Part shown: positions 1 to 7,380 of the stretch, piece by piece
Numbering within the stretch: the stretch's first letter is position 1
Layout: the number at the start of each line of letters is the position of its first letter
Position numbers and translations under genes: made by a program
NCBI GenBank assembly: GCA_017559885.1
Contig: JAFYQN010000044.1
Coordinates: forward strand, 1 to 12,038
From: Clostridia bacterium
Lineage (GTDB): Bacteria > Bacillota > Clostridia > Oscillospirales > Acutalibacteraceae
Length of the DNA: 12,038 nt
Reading direction: 5' to 3'
Notes under the pieces: model-generated
What the model was told of the DNA's origin: nothing
The model's database searches: none
Seen by the model: the letters and a program-made list of their open reading frames with translations, nothing else

Positions 1-2
1 CG

Positions 3-163
3 GTAATTGACGCTAACCACCTGTTTGAAACTCGAGAAAACATGATGGTAACACCAAAAGAGATTGACCTGCTTGTAGAAAAGGCGTCCGATATACTCTC
101 ACGCGCAATAAATATCTTTTTGCAGCCCGAACTTGATATAGCGATAATAGAAAGTTTGACATA
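3..163 (+). CDS. gpr: GPR spore endopeptidase, C-terminal fragment (cut by the window edge)
   Basis: Only the last 53 codons are present; the reading frame is open to the left edge and stops at TAA 161-163. The peptide contains ENMMVTPKEIDLLVEKASD, which I recognise as the conserved C-terminal block of germination protease GPR (the MVTPKEID signature), followed by a short variable tail. GPR is the aspartic-type protease that degrades small acid-soluble spore proteins at the start of germination; the active-site region is not in this window. The next gene downstream is spoIIP, the usual partner of gpr in Bacilli and Clostridia, which supports the call strongly. Family identity comes from remembered motif similarity, not from a search. 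Confidence 0.85.
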
Positions 164-168
164 AAAAA

Positions 169-204
169 ACCACCGCGCACATAAACTTGTTTATGGACGG
201 TGGT
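169..204 (+). promoter_or_regulatory. Hairpin covering the spoIIP ribosome binding site
   Basis: ACCACCG (169-175) pairs perfectly with CGGTGGT (198-204), and CATAAAC (180-186) pairs with GTTTATG (189-195) inside it, leaving only a small internal loop. The 3' arm contains most of GGTGGTGA, the likely Shine-Dalgarno of spoIIP (GTG start at 211). On the plus strand no U-tract follows, so it does not look like a terminator for gpr. On the minus strand the stem would be followed by a run of seven T, so it could stop antisense transcription entering from spoIIP. A role in lowering spoIIP translation from gpr read-through mRNA is inference. Confidence 0.55.
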
Positions 205-210
205 GAAATT

Positions 211-1263
211 GTGAGTAATACAAACGCAATAATTCGTTTTTGTTCGGCGGCGCTTTGCGTTGCGTTGTTTTTAACGTATACAAGCATTAAGGGACTTTCT
301 ATAACAAACAGCAACGTTCTTGCGATACAAATAATAGAATCCGGGTTGCCGCAAAATGAGTCTACCACAACTATTGCCACCGATACAGTACCCCAAGAAA
401 GTGAAAACAAACAAGAAACTACTTCATCTAACTCTCAAAACGCCGAATCGGTTGCGGTATCGGCTTTAGGTACGGTACAAGGCAAAGTAATTGAAAAATT
501 TATATCCCCTTATACCGCCAACACTTCTTACAACAACGTTTATTTAAAGAACAACACCGAACTCCAAATTAATCTTAAAGACTTTGTAGACGGCAAGATT
601 GGTTTTAATATAGAAAAGAATAGCGAACCGCAAGTGCTAATACTTCACACCCACGCCACCGAAAGTTATTTGCGGCACAACGAAAATTACTACACCCAAA
701 ATGATACTGCGCGCACTACTGACAACGCATATAATATGGTAGCGTTGGGCAAAATAGTATCTGACAAATTAAACGCGGCAGGCATAATAACAATTCACGA
801 TACCACACAGCACGACCACCCCTCATATAACGAAAGCTATTCACGCGCCGCCGGCACCATAAGCAGTTATCTAAAAAAATATCCAAGTATTAAAATCGTA
901 ATCGACCTTCATCGCGATGCCCTTGCCGAAAACGATACCGACAAGGTAAAGCTAACCACCGAAATAAACGGCAAAAAAGCGGCGCAAATAATGCTTGTTA
1001 TGGGTTCACAAAGCGGCAGTGTGACAAACTTTCCCAATTGGAAAGAAAACCTTAAACTTGCAACCAAGTTACAAAAAACTGTAGAAGATATGTACCCCTC
1101 GCTTGCGCGGGCAATACATTTTATGCCAAAAAACTACAACGAAAGCCTTACAACAGGCTCCATGTTAATAGAAATCGGCACCGATGGCAACACCTTTGAT
1201 GAGGCAAAATACTCGGCAGAACTATTATCAAACGCTCTAATAAATCTTTTTAACACACTATAA
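211..1263 (+). CDS. spoIIP: Stage II sporulation protein P (SpoIIP), peptidoglycan amidase/endopeptidase
   Basis: SpoIIP cleaves peptidoglycan in the septal space during engulfment, working with SpoIID and SpoIIM (the DMP complex) at the mother-cell membrane. The 350-residue protein has an N-terminal membrane segment at about residues 7-23, a Ser/Thr/Asn-rich linker to about residue 85, and a catalytic domain from about residue 140. Visible family motifs are LILHTHATESY with His146, His148 and Glu151, VIDLHRDA with His234, and MLIEIGTDGNT with Glu321; these histidines and the late glutamate match the zinc-site residues of the SpoIIP family. I chose GTG 211 because GGTGGTGA lies just upstream; in-frame TTG 187 and ATG 193 have no binding site and fall inside the hairpin. 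It follows gpr by 47 bases. In other endospore formers it is under the mother-cell sigma factor SigE, but I could not find a convincing SigE promoter here. Confidence 0.93.
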   Translation: MSNTNAIIRFCSAALCVALFLTYTSIKGLSITNSNVLAIQIIESGLPQNESTTTIATDTVPQESENKQETTSSNSQNAESVAVSALGTVQGKVIEKFISPYTANTSYNNVYLKNNTELQINLKDFVDGKIGFNIEKNSEPQVLILHTHATESYLRHNENYYTQNDTARTTDNAYNMVALGKIVSDKLNAAGIITIHDTTQHDHPSYNESYSRAAGTISSYLKKYPSIKIVIDLHRDALAENDTDKVKLTTEINGKKAAQIMLVMGSQSGSVTNFPNWKENLKLATKLQKTVEDMYPSLARAIHFMPKNYNESLTTGSMLIEIGTDGNTFDEAKYSAELLSNALINLFNTL

Positions 1264-1282
1264 CAAATATAAAGGATAAAAA

Positions 1283-1477
1283 ATGAAAAGACAAATAAAA
1301 ACATATTTTAGAACACTGTATCTAAGCCTTGTAATTCTATCCTGTCTATCTTTCGGTTGGGTAGGCGTATCTTCAGCGTACGAAAGCACAGTGCAAATAG
1401 CATTTGGAGAAGAAAAGAAAGCCATAAGGTTTGATAATGGCAACATTTATATACTAGATTTTAAAATAGAAATCTAG
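1283..1477 (+). CDS. Small exported or membrane-anchored protein downstream of spoIIP, function unknown
   Basis: This is a 64-residue protein with a good binding site (AAAGGA, seven bases before the ATG) only 19 bases after spoIIP, so it is probably cotranscribed with it. The N-terminus is basic (MKRQIK) and is followed by a hydrophobic segment at about residues 12-31. VSSA at residues 29-32 could be a signal peptidase site, which would leave a mature peptide of about 32 residues beginning YESTVQIAFGEEKKAI. The C-terminal half alternates polar and hydrophobic residues (NGNIYILDFKIEI), suggesting a small beta structure. The stop codon lies in the terminator stem. The position suggests a sporulation role in the mother cell, but that is inference; I do not recognise a named family. 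Confidence 0.72.
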   Translation: MKRQIKTYFRTLYLSLVILSCLSFGWVGVSSAYESTVQIAFGEEKKAIRFDNGNIYILDFKIEI

Positions 1478-1508
1478 GATTGCGTTATATTGCAATTCTA
1501 GATTTTTT
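1470..1508 (+). terminator. Rho-independent terminator of the gpr-spoIIP unit
   Basis: A 14-pair stem (1470-1483 with 1492-1505, one G-U pair) has an 8-base loop and ends in a run of six T (1503-1508). It overlaps the stop codon of the preceding small gene. Confidence 0.85.
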
Positions 1509-1518
1509 ATGATATATT
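1490..1518 (+). promoter_or_regulatory. Putative sigma-A promoter of the lipoprotein gene
   Basis: TTGCAA (1490-1495), a 17-base spacer and TATATT (1513-1518) resemble a sigma-A promoter (4/6 and 5/6 matches). Transcription would start near 1525, about 34 bases before the ATG. The -35 box lies inside the preceding terminator stem. A second TATATT at 1531-1536 has no good -35 partner. Confidence 0.4.
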
Positions 1519-1558
1519 AAAATTGTAAAGTATATTAGTGTTGAAGGGAAGTTTTACA

Positions 1559-2068
1559 ATGAAAAAATTGTTTTCTATTATACTCTGTGTGACAATGTTA
1601 GTTTGTCTAGCCGCATGTAAAACACCGTCCGCACCCACCAACAACTCGTCTGAAATAAATCAAAATGAATATGAACTTACCTTGATTCGTGCTTTAACAG
1701 CAACTGACGATGTAAGTTCAATACAAAGTTTCGAAATCATTCATGAATACAGTTCTGATGGCACTATTATAAGCGATAGTACCGACCTAAAATTTTTAGA
1801 AAAATATACATATAGCCACATATATCCTAGCGATAAATTGCACGAATTACTATTGTTTCCAAACACCTACATAATAAACATAACCATTAACGATACTGTA
1901 AATAAAGTTTATTTACTGAAAGACGGAAGTATTGTTAAAAGTCAAATGTGCGGTGATAGTGAGGTTACTGATATTGACTTTGATGTCTACACGGCAGATA
2001 GTCAATATATGCTAACTCAAGAAAGACTTATCGAACTTCTAAAAAAATATGACGGTTATCAAAAATAA
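1559..2068 (+). CDS. Putative lipoprotein, function unknown
   Basis: This is a 169-residue protein with a classical lipoprotein signal: MKK, a hydrophobic core at residues 4-16, and the lipobox LAAC with the lipidated cysteine at position 20. It should be anchored to the outer face of the cytoplasmic membrane. A Ser/Asn/Thr/Pro-rich linker (about residues 22-38) precedes a domain of about 130 residues that is rich in beta-forming residues and has no catalytic motif I can recognise. ATG 1559 is chosen because GAAGGGAAG lies upstream and the signal peptide starts there; an in-frame GTG at 1538 would precede the binding site. It is a single-gene unit between two terminators. The signal peptide is clear, but no function can be assigned. 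Confidence 0.85.
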   Translation: MKKLFSIILCVTMLVCLAACKTPSAPTNNSSEINQNEYELTLIRALTATDDVSSIQSFEIIHEYSSDGTIISDSTDLKFLEKYTYSHIYPSDKLHELLLFPNTYIINITINDTVNKVYLLKDGSIVKSQMCGDSEVTDIDFDVYTADSQYMLTQERLIELLKKYDGYQK

Positions 2069-2075
2069 TAATGAT

Positions 2076-2122
2076 TAAAACAAAACCCTATGCTTAAGAT
2101 TTAAGCATAGGGTTTACTTTTT
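2076..2122. terminator. Bidirectional terminator between convergent genes
   Basis: A perfect 15-pair stem (2083-2097 with 2101-2115) has a 3-base loop. It is flanked by TTTACTTTTT on the plus side and, read on the minus strand, by GGGTTTTGTTTTAAT. It serves both the lipoprotein gene and the five-gene minus-strand run that ends at 2121. Confidence 0.88.
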
Positions 2123-3212
2123 ATAATTTAGATTTTAAGAATTTAATATAATGATTCCAATCTTCACGTGAGATAAAATGTCTTCCTGCGCGAAGGTGAT
2201 AACCGATATTGCCATCAAGCAGATGGTCACCCGGCTCGGGTAGTTTGTCGGGGGTAATAAGTCCCTTTTTACCAAAAAGTTCCCACGCGCAACTTGCGTA
2301 AAGTGGAGTCAAAAATTCAGACTCGGGGTCAGCATGAGCATCTTCAACAGCTGATCCCACGCACATAAGACGCGGAGCAATAAGCGCCAAAAGATGTGCT
2401 TGATCATAGGGTTTGCAGTCCTCTTTTTCGTCTTTATAATCCTTAAAGTTTTCGCAATACCAATCCCAAGAGCCAACACGCAAAAAGTCAACCACGTGCT
2501 CGCCGTTTCCGTGCTTTGAAGTTGCGGCGCCGCCGTAACCTGAGTTGTTTGATATAGCGCACCAAAAACGCTCATCCTGCGCCGCTGTCCAAAGGGCAGT
2601 TTTGCCAAGACGCGAATGACCGATTACCGCAGTATGATTAGCATCAATATCATCGCGTGTAAGAAGATAATCTAGCGCACGTGAACCTGCATAAGCCCAC
2701 ATGCCAATCTTGCCCCACTGAGTTCTATCTTCTCGTGGATTTACCACACCAAACATCTTACCCAAACCGTCGGAATAATCACCATGAAGGTTATCATTTA
2801 CAACCTCTTTATAAACCATTACAAAAAGCGCAAAACCCTGATCGGTAATTTCTTCAACAGGTATGTATCTATCGGGCACACGACGAAACGCGTGGTTTAA
2901 AAACACGGGTGGTTTTTCTACGTTGTTTGGAATATACAACTCCGTATAAACGGTAAATTCACCGCCGGGAGTGTTAAAAGTAAGGTTTATATGTTGCTCG
3001 GTTACCTTGCCGGCATAGGCAAGTTTATCTTCAAAAATTACTTCGCCCCTACCCTCGCCACAACATTCGGGAGTATATCCGTAAGAATATTCTTGCAACA
3101 AATTAAGCATTTCTTGACGACGCTCAGGCCAAAGTTCAGGTGTTACGTCGCGACCGTCGTTCATTTTTAAAATTGGTAACAAGTCACGTTCTTTAAGTAT
3201 TTCTTTTAACAT
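2121..3212 (-). CDS. Alpha/beta hydrolase of the glucuronoyl/acetylxylan esterase (CE15-like) group
   Basis: This 363-residue protein has the nucleophile elbow GHSRLGKTALW with Ser200, close to the G-x-S-R-x-G-K signature of CE15-type glucuronoyl esterases and related acetylxylan esterases. The block EDAHADPESEFL (residues 290-300) resembles the conserved ADP-x-x-EFL stretch of that group and probably carries the acidic residue (E290, D291 or D295). GRHFISREDW contains the probable catalytic His345. There is no signal peptide, so the enzyme should be cytoplasmic and would act on imported oligosaccharides or small esters. ATG 3212 is chosen because AAGGTGAT, complementary to the 16S 3' end, lies upstream; an in-frame TTG six codons earlier would overlap that site. 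The PAP2 gene stops 10 bases upstream, so the two are cotranscribed. Substrate is uncertain. Confidence 0.82.
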   Translation of the reverse strand: MLKEILKERDLLPILKMNDGRDVTPELWPERRQEMLNLLQEYSYGYTPECCGEGRGEVIFEDKLAYAGKVTEQHINLTFNTPGGEFTVYTELYIPNNVEKPPVFLNHAFRRVPDRYIPVEEITDQGFALFVMVYKEVVNDNLHGDYSDGLGKMFGVVNPREDRTQWGKIGMWAYAGSRALDYLLTRDDIDANHTAVIGHSRLGKTALWTAAQDERFWCAISNNSGYGGAATSKHGNGEHVVDFLRVGSWDWYCENFKDYKDEKEDCKPYDQAHLLALIAPRLMCVGSAVEDAHADPESEFLTPLYASCAWELFGKKGLITPDKLPEPGDHLLDGNIGYHLRAGRHFISREDWNHYIKFLKSKL

Positions 3213-3222
3213 AAATATCACC

Positions 3223-3777
3223 TTATGCAAGTCTTGATTTTTTTCTCTTTATAAGTTTATAAATTTTATCCACAACAACAAACGCTATAACACCGTTTAT
3301 AAGACCTAACACCACACCGCCGATAACGTCGGTCGGGTAGTGCATATAAAGATACATACGCGAAAAAGCGATAAGTATGCCAAGCACAAATGCCGCTTTG
3401 CCCCATCTTTTATCGCAAAGATACATTGCCATCGCGCTTTCAAAGCAACAGCGCGTATGACCGGAGGGAAACGAAAAATCTTTAAGTTTTTCAATAAGCA
3501 TTTGACCCTCGATTGCAGGATTTACAGTATATGGACGTGGACGCACAAAAATATTTTTGAGTCCAATATTGCCAATAAGCAATCCCAATATCAAGGCGAC
3601 GCTTAACGTTATACCCATTTTTCGAGATTGTTTAAAGCATAGCAAAGCTATTGCCAAAACTATCCACAATATGCCGTCGTCAGCAAGTCGGGTTATAAGC
3701 ACCATTAAATTATCCAAAAACTCAAAACGCAGATTTTGTTGTATAAAATCAAGAATTTTAAGTTCAAATTCGTTCAT
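3223..3777 (-). CDS. PAP2-family membrane phosphatase
   Basis: This 184-residue integral membrane protein carries all three type-2 phosphatidic acid phosphatase motifs in order: K74-x6-R81-P82 (KNIFVRPRP), P104-S-G-H107, and S139-R140-x5-H146-x3-D150 (SRMYLYMHYPTD). Hydrophobic segments lie at about residues 35-48, 56-72, 127-139 and 152-170. Such enzymes dephosphorylate lipid phosphates at the outer membrane face, most often undecaprenyl pyrophosphate, phosphatidate or phosphatidylglycerophosphate; the sequence alone does not decide which. The start ATG follows AAGAGGTAAATT. It sits 10 bases after the phosphoribosyltransferase gene and 10 bases before the esterase gene. The C-terminus is basic (KLIKRKKSR) and probably cytoplasmic. 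Confidence 0.92.
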   Translation of the reverse strand: MNEFELKILDFIQQNLRFEFLDNLMVLITRLADDGILWIVLAIALLCFKQSRKMGITLSVALILGLLIGNIGLKNIFVRPRPYTVNPAIEGQMLIEKLKDFSFPSGHTRCCFESAMAMYLCDKRWGKAAFVLGILIAFSRMYLYMHYPTDVIGGVVLGLINGVIAFVVVDKIYKLIKRKKSRLA

Positions 3778-3787
3778 AATTTACCTC

Positions 3788-4327
3788 TTATTTAAAAAAC
3801 AAGGGAAGTTTTTCAAGATAGATAATATCCGTTCTATCTGCCGCATCACCTTCGGCAAGAAAAGCGCAAGCCGCCGCTTCGATACCGCCAGCTCTACCTA
3901 CAAGCTCGCGAACAGCCGCGAGTGATTCGCCTGTAGAGATAACGTCGTCTATGATAAGCACACGCTTACCCTTTATCATATTAACTTCAGTTTCGCCAAG
4001 ATATAGGTGTTGCTTCTTTTGAGTTGTAATAGAAGTAACCTCTACCTCCAAAGGATTGCGCATATATACCTTTACGCCCTTACGAGCAATAACGTATGGT
4101 TTGCCGCTTTGACGAGCCATTTCGTACGCCATTGGTATACTTTTTGCTTCAGGAGTGAGTATTACGTCAAACGCCGGAACTTTTTTAAGAAGTTCTGCGC
4201 AACCCGCAACGGTAAGTTCAACGTCACCAAAGATAATAAACGCCGCAATATCAAGACTATCGCTTACCGGAAACATTTCAAGATTGCGCTCAAGTCCCGC
4301 AATTTTCATAGTATAGAATTCAGACAT
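3788..4327 (-). CDS. Phosphoribosyltransferase, adenine-PRTase-like
   Basis: This 179-residue type I phosphoribosyltransferase has the PRPP-binding loop VLIIDDVISTGES at residues 123-135. Upstream, TPEAKSIPMAYEMAR (residues 58-72) and the flexible-loop region YVIARKGVKVYM (78-89) resemble adenine phosphoribosyltransferase and its Clostridia relatives, which would convert adenine plus PRPP to AMP. The family also includes regulatory, PurR-like members and xanthine-type enzymes, so base specificity is not certain and I give no symbol. ATG 4327 is chosen because AAGGTGATAT lies directly upstream; an in-frame GTG three codons earlier lies within that site. Ten bases separate it from the PAP2 gene. 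Upstream is a 79-base gap to the HIT gene holding a composite repeat. Confidence 0.87.
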   Translation of the reverse strand: MSEFYTMKIAGLERNLEMFPVSDSLDIAAFIIFGDVELTVAGCAELLKKVPAFDVILTPEAKSIPMAYEMARQSGKPYVIARKGVKVYMRNPLEVEVTSITTQKKQHLYLGETEVNMIKGKRVLIIDDVISTGESLAAVRELVGRAGGIEAAACAFLAEGDAADRTDIIYLEKLPLFFK

Positions 4328-4350
4328 ATATATCACCTTTTTTTATAGGA

Positions 4351-4404
4351 ACGACCATTGGTCGTCCGTTAAATTGTGCATTGTGAATTATGCATTGTGC
4401 ATTA
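4351..4404. repeat. Composite intergenic element: palindrome plus TGCATTGTG repeats
   Basis: A perfect 15-base palindrome with a single central base, ACGACCA-T-TGGTCGT (4351-4365), is followed by two copies of TGCATTGTG (4377-4385 and 4391-4399) in a low-complexity tract of ATT/GCA units (4374-4404). It fills most of the gap between the HIT and phosphoribosyltransferase genes. No U-tract follows the palindrome on either strand, so it is not a usual terminator. From memory, similar palindrome-plus-TGCATT tracts are scattered between genes in gut Clostridia, which suggests a dispersed repeat; I cannot verify that here. Confidence 0.55.
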
Positions 4405-4406
4405 CA

Positions 4407-4748
4407 TTAGCCCGGTGGCCATTGAAGATTACGACGAGCCAATAGATGAAAATGTATGTGTCCTACTGTCTGTCCGCCTTCTTCGCCACAGTTGTTTACA
4501 ACTCGGAAACCCTTTTCGAGATTTTCCTGGTTCGCAATTTTAGCAACCGCTTCAAAAATCTTTGCTATTAAATGACTGTTATTTTCATTAATCTCTGCCG
4601 CAGACGCGATATGCTCTTTTGGAACAATTATAGCGTGAAACGGCGCCTTTGGGTCGATGTCAAGGAAAGCGTAAACGCTTTCATCCTCATAAATTTTTGT
4701 TGAGGGTATTTCACCTGCAACTATTTTGCAAAATAGACAATCAGCCAT
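4407..4748 (-). CDS. HIT-family (HinT-like) nucleotide hydrolase
   Basis: This 113-residue histidine triad protein carries the HIT motif HIHFH at residues 97-101, with His99 the expected nucleophile that forms a nucleotidyl intermediate. An N-terminal CLFCKI (Cys4, Cys7) is typical of the PKCI/HinT branch. The ending NLQWPPG is the conserved HinT C-terminus, so the protein is complete. Members hydrolyse purine nucleoside phosphoramidates and aminoacyl-adenylates, which suits a gene directly after alaS: released alanyl-AMP is a possible substrate (inference). The ATG overlaps the alaS stop codon by one base (TAATG), with GAAGGA upstream inside alaS, so translation is probably coupled. Confidence 0.93.
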   Translation of the reverse strand: MADCLFCKIVAGEIPSTKIYEDESVYAFLDIDPKAPFHAIIVPKEHIASAAEINENNSHLIAKIFEAVAKIANQENLEKGFRVVNNCGEEGGQTVGHIHFHLLARRNLQWPPG

Positions 4749-7357
4749 TATTTAATCATTCCTTCAACAATAGAATTTACAGCAGCGAGTGCCTCGTCGG
4801 CTTTGGCAATTTCTTTGCCGCCTGCCATAGCGCTATCTGGTTTACCGCCGCCGTTACCGCCTGCAATCTGCGCTACGGCGCGAACAATGTTACCTGCGTG
4901 CGCGCCTGAAGCGAGAGCCGTTTTACCAACACCTGCGCAGAAGGTTAGTTTTTCGCCGTTTACTGCCGCCAAAACTGCAACCGCATTATCGTTTTCTGCC
5001 TTGATAGTGTCAATCATCTTACGAAGTTCGTCGGGCGCAGTGCCGTCAAACTTAGCAGTAGCAACCTTAACACCCTTTACATCGGTAGCATTTGCCATTA
5101 GGTCGGTAAGTTTACCCGATGCAAGTTTTGCCTCGAGCGACTCAATCTTTTTAGAGTCTTCTTTCATTTGCTTAACTGTAGCCGCCGCCTTTACTGCAAC
5201 GTCTTCGATATTGCCCACTTTAAGTGTAGCCGCAGTATCGCTAAGCAATGACTTATAGTGATTTATAAGATTTACAACATTAAAGCCCGTATACGCTTCT
5301 ATACGGCGAGTACCTGCCGCAATACCACTTTCGCTAATAATTCTAAACAAACCTATTTTGCCAGTATTGTCAACGTGAGTACCACCACAAAGTTCGGTAG
5401 AAAATTCGCCCGTTTTTACAACACGAACAATATCGCCATACTTTTCGCCAAAGAGCGCCATTGCACCAAGAGCGCGAGCCTCATCAATAGGCATTTCGCG
5501 ATTATCTACCACTATGCCGTCAAGAATAGCTGTGTTAACAAGTGTTTCAACCTTAGCGATTTCCTCTGCTGTAAGCGCTGAGAAATGTGTAAAGTCAAAA
5601 CGAACTGATTTTTCGTTTACAAGTTGGCCTGCTTGCTCAACGTGTGTGCCAAGAACTTGACGAAGCGCCGCCTGCAAAAGATGAGCCGCGGTATGATTAC
5701 GGCGAATAGCCTCACGACGAGCAACGTCAATCTTTGCATTTACGTTATCGCCAACCGAGATTGTAGCGTTTGCAGTACCGATGTGGGTAAAGATGCCGTC
5801 TACTGTCTTTTTGGTATCAACAACTGTAAATTCGCCAATAACACCTGTATCGCCAACCTGACCGCCGCTTTCAGCGTAGAAAACAGTTTTGTCAAGAACA
5901 ATAATTGCCTTCTCGCCTGCATTTACACTTGATACGTGTTCACCTTCAACTACTATGTCAAGTACGGTTGCTTCACACTCGTTTTGTGTGTAGCCCAAGA
6001 ATTCGGTAGCGGCAACGTCGTCAAAGTTAATGCCATCGCTGCTCCAACTCTCGCCGTCGCTTGCCTTACGAGCGCTACGAGCTTTTTCGCGTTGTTGTTG
6101 CATAAGGGCATTAAAGCCCTCTTCATCAACTGTCATACCTTTTTCAGCCAAAATGTCACGTGTGAGGTCAAGTGGGAAACCATATGTATCATAAAGACGG
6201 AATGCATCCTCGCCCGAAAGCGTACCGCCGTTTGCTGTAAGGTCATTAAGAATACCAAGACCTTGGTCAATGGTCTTTGAGAAACTTGCTTCTTCATTAG
6301 CAATAACTTTTTTGATAAGTTCTTGCTTGTCAACAAGTTCGGGGTAGCCCGATGCATTTTCTTTTATTACTGCTTCAACCATTTCTACAAGGAACGAGCG
6401 GTCAATACCGATAAGACGTCCGTGACGAGCCGCGCGACGAATAAGACGGCGAAGCACGTAGCCACGACCTTCGTTAGATGGAATAATACCGTCGCTAATC
6501 ATAAATGTAGATGCTCTTGCGTGGTCGGTAATAGCGCGGATAGAAATATCAACCTTTTTATCTGCGCCGTATGTCTTACCTGAAATTTCACAAACCTTAT
6601 CAAGAATATTGCGAATGGTGTCAACCTCAAACATGTTGTCAACGCCCTGCATTACGCAAGCCAAACGCTCAAGGCCCATACCTGTATCAATGTTTTTGTG
6701 TTCAAGTTCGGTATAAGTGCCGTCACCCATATTGTTAAATTGGGTGAAAACGTTGTTCCAAATTTCCATATATCTGTCGCATTCGCAACCGGGTTTGCAG
6801 TCAGGTGAACCACAACCGTATTTTTCGCCACGGTCAAAGTAGATTTCGCTACATGGACCACAAGGACCTGTACCATGCTCCCAGAAGTTATCGGCTTTAC
6901 CAAGTTTTACAATATGCTCTTCGGGCACACCAATAACGTCGCGCCAGATAGCGTATGCCTCGTCATCTTCTTCATAAACTGATGGCCAAAGTAAATCGGC
7001 AGGAATTTCAAGGTCTTTTGTTAAAAACTCCCAAGCCCACGGAATCGCCTCGTTTTTAAAGTAATCGCCAAATGAGAAGTTACCAAGCATTTCAAAATAT
7101 GTGCCGTGACGCGCAGTAATACCAACACGCTCAAGGTCGGGCGTACGAATACACTTTTGGCAGGTTGTAACGCGATTTCTTGGTGGGGTTACCTCGCCTG
7201 TAAAATACTTTTTCATAGGCGCCATACCGGAGTTTATAAGTAGCAAAGACTTATCATTATTTGGCACCAAAGAGAAACTGCCAAGACGCAGGTGACCCTT
7301 TGATTCAAAAAATGATAAATACCTTTCTCTAAGTTCGTTAAGTGACATCCATTTCAT
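4748..7357 (-). CDS. alaS: Alanyl-tRNA synthetase
   Basis: AlaRS charges tRNA(Ala) with alanine and clears mischarged Ser/Gly-tRNA. The 869-residue protein is full length (family usually about 870-880). The N-terminal class II core begins with SLNELRERYLSFFESKGH and includes the NSGMAPMK and CGPCSEIYFDRGEKYG blocks, the latter followed by a cysteine-rich stretch usual in Firmicutes enzymes. The editing domain has the zinc-site residues His555/His559 (HTAAH) and Cys657/His661 (CGGTH). The C-terminal DHHA1/C-Ala region ends with GGNGGGKPDSAMAGG at about residues 833-847. The start ATG follows AAGGAAGT. It is the first gene of a five-gene run, with a consensus promoter 56 bases upstream and a leader too short for a T-box. 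Confidence 0.98.
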   Translation of the reverse strand: MKWMSLNELRERYLSFFESKGHLRLGSFSLVPNNDKSLLLINSGMAPMKKYFTGEVTPPRNRVTTCQKCIRTPDLERVGITARHGTYFEMLGNFSFGDYFKNEAIPWAWEFLTKDLEIPADLLWPSVYEEDDEAYAIWRDVIGVPEEHIVKLGKADNFWEHGTGPCGPCSEIYFDRGEKYGCGSPDCKPGCECDRYMEIWNNVFTQFNNMGDGTYTELEHKNIDTGMGLERLACVMQGVDNMFEVDTIRNILDKVCEISGKTYGADKKVDISIRAITDHARASTFMISDGIIPSNEGRGYVLRRLIRRAARHGRLIGIDRSFLVEMVEAVIKENASGYPELVDKQELIKKVIANEEASFSKTIDQGLGILNDLTANGGTLSGEDAFRLYDTYGFPLDLTRDILAEKGMTVDEEGFNALMQQQREKARSARKASDGESWSSDGINFDDVAATEFLGYTQNECEATVLDIVVEGEHVSSVNAGEKAIIVLDKTVFYAESGGQVGDTGVIGEFTVVDTKKTVDGIFTHIGTANATISVGDNVNAKIDVARREAIRRNHTAAHLLQAALRQVLGTHVEQAGQLVNEKSVRFDFTHFSALTAEEIAKVETLVNTAILDGIVVDNREMPIDEARALGAMALFGEKYGDIVRVVKTGEFSTELCGGTHVDNTGKIGLFRIISESGIAAGTRRIEAYTGFNVVNLINHYKSLLSDTAATLKVGNIEDVAVKAAATVKQMKEDSKKIESLEAKLASGKLTDLMANATDVKGVKVATAKFDGTAPDELRKMIDTIKAENDNAVAVLAAVNGEKLTFCAGVGKTALASGAHAGNIVRAVAQIAGGNGGGKPDSAMAGGKEIAKADEALAAVNSIVEGMIK

Positions 7358-7380
7358 AACTATTACTTCCTTAAAAATAA

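Noticed and set aside
120..168. A SigE promoter upstream of spoIIP inside the gpr 3' end
   Set aside because: I looked for an ATATT-type -35 with CATACA-like -10 and found only poor matches.
169..204. The gpr-spoIIP hairpin as a terminator for gpr
   Set aside because: On the plus strand the stem is followed by GAAATTGTGAG, with no U-tract. The T-run is present only in the antisense direction.
187..210. Upstream TTG (187) and ATG (193) as spoIIP starts
   Set aside because: Neither has a Shine-Dalgarno and both sit in the hairpin loop or 3' arm; GTG 211 has GGTGGTGA at proper distance and directly precedes the membrane-segment region.
3340..3925. Plus-strand frames of 88 and 122 codons opposite the PAP2 and phosphoribosyltransferase genes
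   Set aside because: No binding site or recognisable domain. They overlap two genes with clear catalytic motifs on the minus strand.
4337..4406. A separate sigma-A promoter for the phosphoribosyltransferase gene
   Set aside because: A TATAAA-like stretch is present on the minus strand but no acceptable -35 at 16-18 bases; read-through from alaS is simpler.
4803..6583. Series of open plus-strand frames of 86-151 codons opposite alaS, which could be read as antisense genes
   Set aside because: They lie entirely inside the well-supported alaS gene, lack binding sites and family motifs, and arise from its codon bias on the opposite strand.
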